From Rhodanobacter glycinis (GTDB lineage Bacteria; Pseudomonadota; Gammaproteobacteria; Xanthomonadales; Rhodanobacteraceae), in the NCBI RefSeq assembly GCF_006438785.1, contig NZ_RCZB01000001.1, positions 186,001-250,000 of the forward strand: DNA of 64,000 nucleotides. The letters are read 5' to 3'. A model generated the notes under the pieces. It saw only the letters and a program-made list of their open reading frames with translations, was not told the origin of the DNA and made no database searches. How positions within the stretch are numbered: the first letter of the stretch is position 1; every line of letters starts with the position of its first letter. Below are positions 59,446 to 64,000 of the stretch, one piece after another. A program made the position numbers and the translations under genes.

Positions 59446-60251
59446 AACGCAGGAGCTGGATCATGCTGGCAGCGGCAGGCGCAGGCCTGATGGGTATCGC
59501 GCTGATCTGGAGTCCGTGGTCGCGGGTCAGCCTGGAGCAGGCCACCGTGGTGCTGCCCGTCGCGGGCATCAGCACACCAGCGCCGGCGGGCAAGGACGAC
59601 GTCATGGCAATCATCTATTCCGGTGACGGTGGCTGGGCCGACCTCGACCGGCGCCTGGGCATCGCGTTTATCGATCGGGGCATTCCGGTACTCGGCGTCA
59701 ACACGTTCAAGTACTACTGGCGCGAGCGCACGCCGGAAGAGTCGGCGCGACAGCTCGATGCGCTGATGACGAAATATGTCGCCGAGTGGGGCAAGCGGCG
59801 GATCTGGCTGGTGGGCTTTTCGTTCGGCGCCGATGTGTTGCCGACGATCATCGGCAAGCTCAGTCCGGTCAATCGCGCGCGGATCACCCAGCTGGTGCTG
59901 CTGTCGCCAAGCCGGGATACAACCTTCGAGATCGAACTCGAGGGCTACATGATCCGGCAGGGCTGGTTCAAGGAACACGTCAAGACGCTGCTGCAGCACC
60001 TCAATCCGATCCGGCATTACGATACCCTGCCGCCGCTGCAAGCGTTGCAGGGTCAGCCGCCCACGGTCTGCTACTACGGCCTGGACGACAGCGAAGACAG
60101 TATCTGCAGCGCACCGAACCTGCCGGCCTGGGTGACGGTTCACGCCAAGAAGGGCAGTCATCATTTCGACGGTGGTTACCAGCCGCTGGCCGCGCAGATG
60201 TTGCAGGAGTTGCCTGCTGCTGCTGCCGCGACGATCGGCAGCACGCGCTGA
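59442..60251 (+). CDS. AcvB/VirJ-like lysyl-phosphatidylglycerol hydrolase
   Basis: A 269-aa protein whose ATG overlaps the mprF stop (ATGA). One N-terminal signal anchor (MLAAAGAGLMGIALIWSPW) is followed by an alpha/beta-hydrolase domain: VMAIIYSGDGGWADLDR, the nucleophile elbow LVGFSFGADVLP, PVNRARITQLVLLSPSRDT and the C-terminal His in KKGSHHFDGGY. In Agrobacterium and Rhizobium the related AcvB/AtvA gene lies with lpiA (mprF), and the protein hydrolyses lysyl-PG in the periplasm. The same coupling here supports that function. Confidence 0.9.
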   Translation: MKRRSWIMLAAAGAGLMGIALIWSPWSRVSLEQATVVLPVAGISTPAPAGKDDVMAIIYSGDGGWADLDRRLGIAFIDRGIPVLGVNTFKYYWRERTPEESARQLDALMTKYVAEWGKRRIWLVGFSFGADVLPTIIGKLSPVNRARITQLVLLSPSRDTTFEIELEGYMIRQGWFKEHVKTLLQHLNPIRHYDTLPPLQALQGQPPTVCYYGLDDSEDSICSAPNLPAWVTVHAKKGSHHFDGGYQPLAAQMLQELPAAAAATIGSTR

Positions 60252-60341
60252 GTCGCTAGTGCGAATTTACTGACCCTGGCGCATCATCGGCAACCACGGC
60301 CGGGCGCGGTGTCTGGCCGCCACGTCAGCGAGGTGATTCCC

Positions 60342-60683
60342 ATGTTGGATTGGCTGGGTTACCGCAAGGAATTGATCGGACGCATCGGCGAGATCGGCAA
60401 GCTGAGCCCGGATACGTTGAAGGGTTATCAGACCCTCTCCGGTGCCGGCGAGAAGACCGGCCATCTGGATGCCAAGACGCGCGAACTGATCTCGCTGGCA
60501 GTGGCGGTCACCACCCGTTGCGATGGCTGCATCACCGTGCATACCGGCGAGGCGCTGAAGCACGGTGCCACCCGCGAGGAAATTGCCGAGGCACTCGGTG
60601 TGGCCGTGGCGATGAATGCCGGTGCCGCGATAGTGTTTTCGGCGCGCGTGATGGACGCGGTCAACGCACACAGCGGCAGCTGA
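60342..60683 (+). CDS. AhpD-like carboxymuconolactone-decarboxylase-family protein
   Basis: A 113-aa protein with GAGGTGA before the ATG. The redox motif is C60-D-G-C63 followed by H67 (VTTRCDGCITVHTGEAL), as in AhpD-like alkylhydroperoxidases. KTRELISLAVA before it and ATREEIAEALGVAVAMNAG after it complete the family signature. It probably reduces peroxides or acts as a disulfide relay, with partner unknown. Confidence 0.93.
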   Translation: MLDWLGYRKELIGRIGEIGKLSPDTLKGYQTLSGAGEKTGHLDAKTRELISLAVAVTTRCDGCITVHTGEALKHGATREEIAEALGVAVAMNAGAAIVFSARVMDAVNAHSGS

Positions 60684-60764
60684 ATCCGCAGATATACGCC
60701 ATCAGCCGGCGTGAGGGCGGCAGCCACGTACAATGCCCCTCCGTTTCACTGTTGAAGACATGAC

Positions 60765-61835
60765 GTGACTGCTGCCGGATTCTCCGCGGCCGCGCCGGAT
60801 GCGGCGCTGGCTGCCCTGTTCGTGCCCTTCGAGTCGTCGGAATTGCGCCTGCCGGCCGATGGCCGCGTGCTGTTCCTGAGTGCGCGTGCCGGTGTACGGC
60901 TGCGCGAGGTGGCGCAGCCCGGCTGGTTATGCGAGCAGGGCTTCATGCCGTTTGCCGACGAGCTGGCCCGCAACGGTCTGCGTGTGGGTGAGCCGGCGGC
61001 CGATGAAGTATTCCCGCTGGTACTGGTGCTGCCGCCGCGTCAACGCGACGAGGCGCGTGCGTTGTTTGCCCGTGCCTTGTTGCACACGGCCCCGGGCGGC
61101 ACCGTGCTGGCGGCGATGCCGAATGCCGAGGGCGCGAAGTCGGGCGAGGCGGATCTGGCGAGGCTGGCCGGTGCCGTGCAACATCAGTCCAAGCACAAGT
61201 GCCGGGTGTTCTGGAGCACGCCGAACACAGCCGAAATCGATCAAGCCGTGCTGGCCGAATGGCTGGCGCTGGATGCGCCGCGCGCGATCGTCGACGGTTA
61301 CGTCAGCCGTCCCGGCCTGTTTGCGTGGGATCGCATCGACCGAGCGTCAGCGCTGCTGGCGGCGCATCTGCCGGCCGATCTGCAAGGGCGGGTGGCAGAT
61401 CTCGGCGCCGGCTACGGCTACCTTGCCAGCCAGGTCGTCGCGCGTTGCCATGGTGTCAGCGCGATCGACCTGTACGAGGCCGAGGCGCGCGCGCTTGAAC
61501 CGGCGCGGATCAATCTGGCCAGGGCGCAGCGCGAGTGCGGCCGCGACGTGGCGGTGACCGTGCGCTGGCACGATGTCACGCGTGGCCTGTCGCAGCGCTA
61601 CGACGCCATCGTCAGCAATCCGCCATTTCACCAGGGCCGTGCCGATCTGCCGGAACTGGGCCGGGCGTTCATCACAACCGCGGCCGAAGCGCTGCAACCA
61701 AACGGCCGTCTATTCATCGTGGCAAACCGCCACCTGCCGTATGAGGCGATACTGACGGCGCGTTTTCGCGACGTGCGCACGCTGGTGACGCAAGAGGGAT
61801 TCAAGGTGATCGAAGCGGTTGGAGTGAAGCAATGA
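60765..61835 (+). CDS. rsmC: RsmC-type 16S rRNA guanine-N2-methyltransferase
   Basis: A 356-aa protein with a GTG start. It has the two-domain RsmC/RlmG arrangement: a degenerate N-terminal methylase domain (about 20-170, LPPRQRDEARALFARALLHT, HQSKHKCRVFWS) and an active C-terminal one with RVADLGAGYGYLASQVVAR (motif I), AIDLYEAEARALEPA and the catalytic IVSNPPFHQGRADL (NPPF). Length and the GYVSRPGLFAWDRID linker fit RsmC (G1207 of 16S rRNA in E. coli). The target in this organism is inferred. The RsuA-type gene begins 13 bases later. Confidence 0.86.
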   Translation: MTAAGFSAAAPDAALAALFVPFESSELRLPADGRVLFLSARAGVRLREVAQPGWLCEQGFMPFADELARNGLRVGEPAADEVFPLVLVLPPRQRDEARALFARALLHTAPGGTVLAAMPNAEGAKSGEADLARLAGAVQHQSKHKCRVFWSTPNTAEIDQAVLAEWLALDAPRAIVDGYVSRPGLFAWDRIDRASALLAAHLPADLQGRVADLGAGYGYLASQVVARCHGVSAIDLYEAEARALEPARINLARAQRECGRDVAVTVRWHDVTRGLSQRYDAIVSNPPFHQGRADLPELGRAFITTAAEALQPNGRLFIVANRHLPYEAILTARFRDVRTLVTQEGFKVIEAVGVKQ

Positions 61836-61848
61836 AACAGGTCAAACC

Positions 61849-62556
61849 ATGAAACTGGTCAAGCTCATTGCGAACCTGGGTTATGGCAGCCGCAAGGATG
61901 TGACGCAGCTGTTCCGCTCCGGCCGCATCACCGATGCCGATGGCGAGGTGCTCTACGCCGACGATGTGGTTCCGTACGAAACCATCCGCGTCGACGACGA
62001 GCCACTTGATCCGCCACCGGGTCTGGTGCTGATGATGAACAAGCCGCTCGGTGTCACTTGTTCACGCAAGGATCCCGGTCGGGTCGTCTACGACCTGCTG
62101 CCGCCGCGCTACAACGTGCGTTCGCCGGTGCTGTCCAGCGTGGGTCGGCTCGATCGCGATACCACGGGTCTGCTGCTGTTCACCGACGACGGTGCGCTAT
62201 TGCACCGGATCATCTCGCCGAAGGCGCAGGTGAGCAAGGTCTACGAGGCCACGCTGGCGCAGGATCTGCGCGGCGACGAAGCTGAGTTGTTCGCCAGCGG
62301 CACGCTGATGCTGGAGACGGAGAAGGAGCCGCTGGCCCCGGCCGTGCTCGACGTATTGGGACCACGGCATGCGCGGCTCACTGTTACCGAAGGCCGCTAT
62401 CACCAGGTGCGCCGCATGTTCGCCGCCGCCGGCAATCACGTCGAGACGCTGCGACGCATTTCGGTCGGCGGACTCACCCTGGGCGAGCTGCCGCTGGGCG
62501 AATGGCGCGCGATCGATGCTGATGAGGTCGCATTGATCTTCAGCGGCACCGCCTGA
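61849..62556 (+). CDS. RsuA/RluE-type rRNA pseudouridine synthase (intact catalytic site)
   Basis: A 235-aa protein. An S4 domain at about 1-50 (MKLVKLIANLGYGSRKDVTQ) is followed by LVLMMNKPLGVTCSRKDP, the catalytic motif SSVGRLDRDTTGLLLFTDDG with its Asp, and YHQVRRMFAAAGNHVETLRR near the end. It isomerises one uridine of rRNA (U516 of 16S rRNA for RsuA). It lies 13 bases after rsmC, so both rRNA-modifying genes form an operon. Confidence 0.92.
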   Translation: MKLVKLIANLGYGSRKDVTQLFRSGRITDADGEVLYADDVVPYETIRVDDEPLDPPPGLVLMMNKPLGVTCSRKDPGRVVYDLLPPRYNVRSPVLSSVGRLDRDTTGLLLFTDDGALLHRIISPKAQVSKVYEATLAQDLRGDEAELFASGTLMLETEKEPLAPAVLDVLGPRHARLTVTEGRYHQVRRMFAAAGNHVETLRRISVGGLTLGELPLGEWRAIDADEVALIFSGTA

Positions 62557-62571
62557 CTCGTCACGACTCAG

Positions 62572-62904
62572 TTACAGCATGTGCACCGCAGTGGGAATCG
62601 TCGCGCCGAACCACTTGTGCCGCTCGTCACGGCAGCTCGGGCTACCCATCGCATATTTGCGGCAGATGGTCGGGCGATCGTCGTAGATCGTGCAGCCGGA
62701 GGTTTTCGGATCGACGGCGACGCACCAGCCGTCCTCGCCCTTGGCCAGGGTTTCCATGCCATGGGTGTCGCGATCGACCAGCCACGCCGGCACATGATCT
62801 TCCGGCATCAGCACCACGGTGAGGCGGCAGCACACGGCTTCGCAGGTCGTGCATTGCACGCTGGGGTCGACGCTTTCCGCGTAGGGGTCGGGGAGATTGT
62901 TCAC
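62572..62904 (-). CDS. YkgJ-family Cys-cluster protein
   Basis: A 110-aa protein. The metal-binding pattern is CTTCEAVCCRLTVVLM near the N-terminus, then C in GWCVAVDPKTSGCTIYDDRPTICR and again PSCRDER, the CxxCxxxCC ... C ... C ... C arrangement of putative zinc/iron-chelating YkgJ proteins. No enzymatic role is established. It is convergent with the rsmC/rsuA operon. Confidence 0.9.
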   Translation of the reverse strand: MNNLPDPYAESVDPSVQCTTCEAVCCRLTVVLMPEDHVPAWLVDRDTHGMETLAKGEDGWCVAVDPKTSGCTIYDDRPTICRKYAMGSPSCRDERHKWFGATIPTAVHML

Positions 62905-62965
62905 TCGTCAGCATGACAGGGTCGGGGCTTGCACACATGAACCGACTGCCGTGAAGGCGGTGTGC

Positions 62966-63559
62966 TTACCTGTCGTCATCGCGCCACAGCGCCTGCCAGC
63001 CATCGGTGCCGAGGCGTTGCAGCGTCTCGATATTGCGCCGGTAGATGCTGTCGGTGTCGCTCATCGCATCCATCGCGTGTTCGATGCTCGATTCGCGCAG
63101 CAGATGAAGCGTGGGGTAGGGCGAGCGGTTGCTGAAATTCTCGATCGCACCCGGTGCGCTGTCGGCAAACTGGTAGTCGGGATGGAAGCTGGCTACCTGC
63201 CACTCGCCTTCCAGCCCCAGCGTCTGCACGGCGGCATCGGCGACATCGAGGAAGTCGTTGTAGTCGAGAAAGTCGGTCAGCACGAACGGATGGATCAGCA
63301 GGCCGGTTTCGCACTCGTCCGGCGCCAGCGCGTTGAGTGACTGCAGTTCACCGCACAGGTCGTCGAGCAGCGCGTCGGTGTCGCGCGCATGGCTCACCCG
63401 CAGGCGCAGCTTGCCCTGCACATGCGGCGCGCGGGCGAACGGACACAGGTTGAGGCCGATCACCGCGCGCTCCACCCAGCGGGTGGTGGCTACGATGTAA
63501 GGCGCATCCGCGGGCAGGGCATCAGCGTTGAGGCCAGAGGGCGGTGCTAAGTCGTTCAT
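62966..63559 (-). CDS. DUF1415 protein
   Basis: A 197-aa protein from the ATG at 63559 (GAGAAG upstream). The open frame extends upstream without a family match. The domain reads TTRWVERAVIGLNLCPFARA, ETGLLIHPFVLTDFLDYNDF and VASFHPDYQFADSAPGAIEN, then NRSPYPTLHLLRE, all strongly conserved in DUF1415. There is a single Cys in LNLCPFA. No function is known. Confidence 0.93.
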   Translation of the reverse strand: MNDLAPPSGLNADALPADAPYIVATTRWVERAVIGLNLCPFARAPHVQGKLRLRVSHARDTDALLDDLCGELQSLNALAPDECETGLLIHPFVLTDFLDYNDFLDVADAAVQTLGLEGEWQVASFHPDYQFADSAPGAIENFSNRSPYPTLHLLRESSIEHAMDAMSDTDSIYRRNIETLQRLGTDGWQALWRDDDR

Positions 63560-64000
63560 GCGCTTCTCGGAGGCAGGGTCGGTGCCGACTATAGCGGCAG
63601 CTGAACCGGCTCGTACCTGCTGCGCAATCTTCCGCGGGCCAGGCCTGCGGCCTGCTTCAGGGCGCTCGCAGGAACGTGCATGGCAAAACTGCTTTAATGG
63701 CGGCCCCGACGCGACCGTGGCGTCTGCCGCAGCAAGGCTTCTGACCAGGATGCACTCGTGGATGGTTTGATCCCAGCGACCGCAGAGGCTCTGCACGACG
63801 AGGGCCACGAGCACCCTCGTACCGGCGGCTTCCTGGTCACATCTCTCGTGGCGACCACGTCTCCCGAGTGCCAATTCGTTCGACCCAAGCGCGACCGCGT
63901 CCGACTTCGTTCGCCCTCGAACGCATGCCCCGAGACGGATGGGGGCAAGTCTTCGTTCGACGCTGCCATGGCTGCGCGAGGCGCTCGCGGGGAATCGGGG
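63560..64000. other. Terminal 440 bases, no gene supported
   Basis: Open frames here (for example 63694-63969 minus, 63528-63770 plus) are low-complexity Arg/Ser-rich translations of GC-rich DNA, without a ribosome site or domain. The promoter of the DUF1415 gene must lie at the left end. The right end may be upstream sequence of a gene beyond the window. Confidence 0.5.

Noticed and set aside
63694..63969. 91-codon minus-strand frame at the right end
   Set aside because: Arg/Ser-rich low-complexity translation, no ribosome site and no recognisable domain.
1..64000. rRNA, tRNA, riboswitches, prophage, insertion sequences, CRISPR
   Set aside because: I looked for cloverleaf ends, direct-repeat arrays, transposase or integrase motifs and found none. 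A covariance-model scan could still find a small RNA that cannot be seen by eye.

Overview
GC-rich chromosomal DNA of a gammaproteobacterium, most likely Rhodanobacteraceae/Xanthomonadales (Rhodanobacter or Dyella type). Clues are an Oar-like TonB receptor, a 2-Cys ohrR/ohr pair, a LytTR two-component pair beside an ABC/M1-peptidase fusion, an mprF-acvB pair, DUF1415, YaeQ and DUF1993 proteins, and REP-type inverted repeats. No rRNA, tRNA, CRISPR array, IS element or prophage was seen. This is housekeeping and accessory chromosome with several decaying genes.

Layout. 1-9.5 kb: EamA exporter (cut by the left edge), small phosphatase, secreted GH18 chitinase preceded by two palindromic operators, VOC protein, YjdM, a large TonB-dependent receptor with two operators, the remains of a divergent GH43 glycosidase gene, and a PAS-GAF-GGDEF cyclase. 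9.9-19.1 kb: PepSY protein, ohr/ohrR peroxide defence with three shared palindromes, a frameshifted secreted-protein gene, DUF5329, PLD-type lipoprotein, SDR pseudogene, FAD oxidoreductase, lipocalin, CsbD, DUF72. 19.2-28 kb: YadGH-type ABC exporter, stress-type protein, methyltransferase, DUF3014, HD-GYP remnant, an AT-richer EF-hand gene, cupin, NfeD and slipin.

28.0-31.7 kb is the most interesting part. A tetrapyrrole-methylase-fold enzyme carries the sequence hallmarks of the borosin peptide alpha-N-methyltransferases. Two paralogous 88- and 100-aa peptides follow it, with a shared leader and a shared Cys-Met-x-x-Pro-Gly C-terminal motif, and a TPR-type GGDEF protein starts 8 bases later. 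I read this as a split borosin RiPP cluster.

31.7-47 kb: M14 peptidase, exported methyltransferase-like protein, DDAH-type hydrolase, GNAT, LytS/LytTR pair, ABC ATPase with a permease-M1 peptidase fusion, and a secreted PHP-type metallohydrolase with duplicated Ig domains. 47-54.6 kb: DUF1993, HDOD, a 33-aa Lys-rich peptide, a pseudouridine-synthase-like protein without the catalytic Asp, luciferase-like monooxygenase, RIO kinase, FKBP, CDF-type transporter, YaeQ, RluA-type synthase. 54.7-64 kb: OPT transporter, MprF with an AcvB/VirJ-like hydrolase, AhpD-like protein, RsmC-type methyltransferase, RsuA-type synthase, YkgJ-type protein, DUF1415. The last 440 bases hold no gene I can support.

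Start codons were chosen from ribosome-binding sites and family alignment from memory. No database search was possible, so family names are recognition calls.
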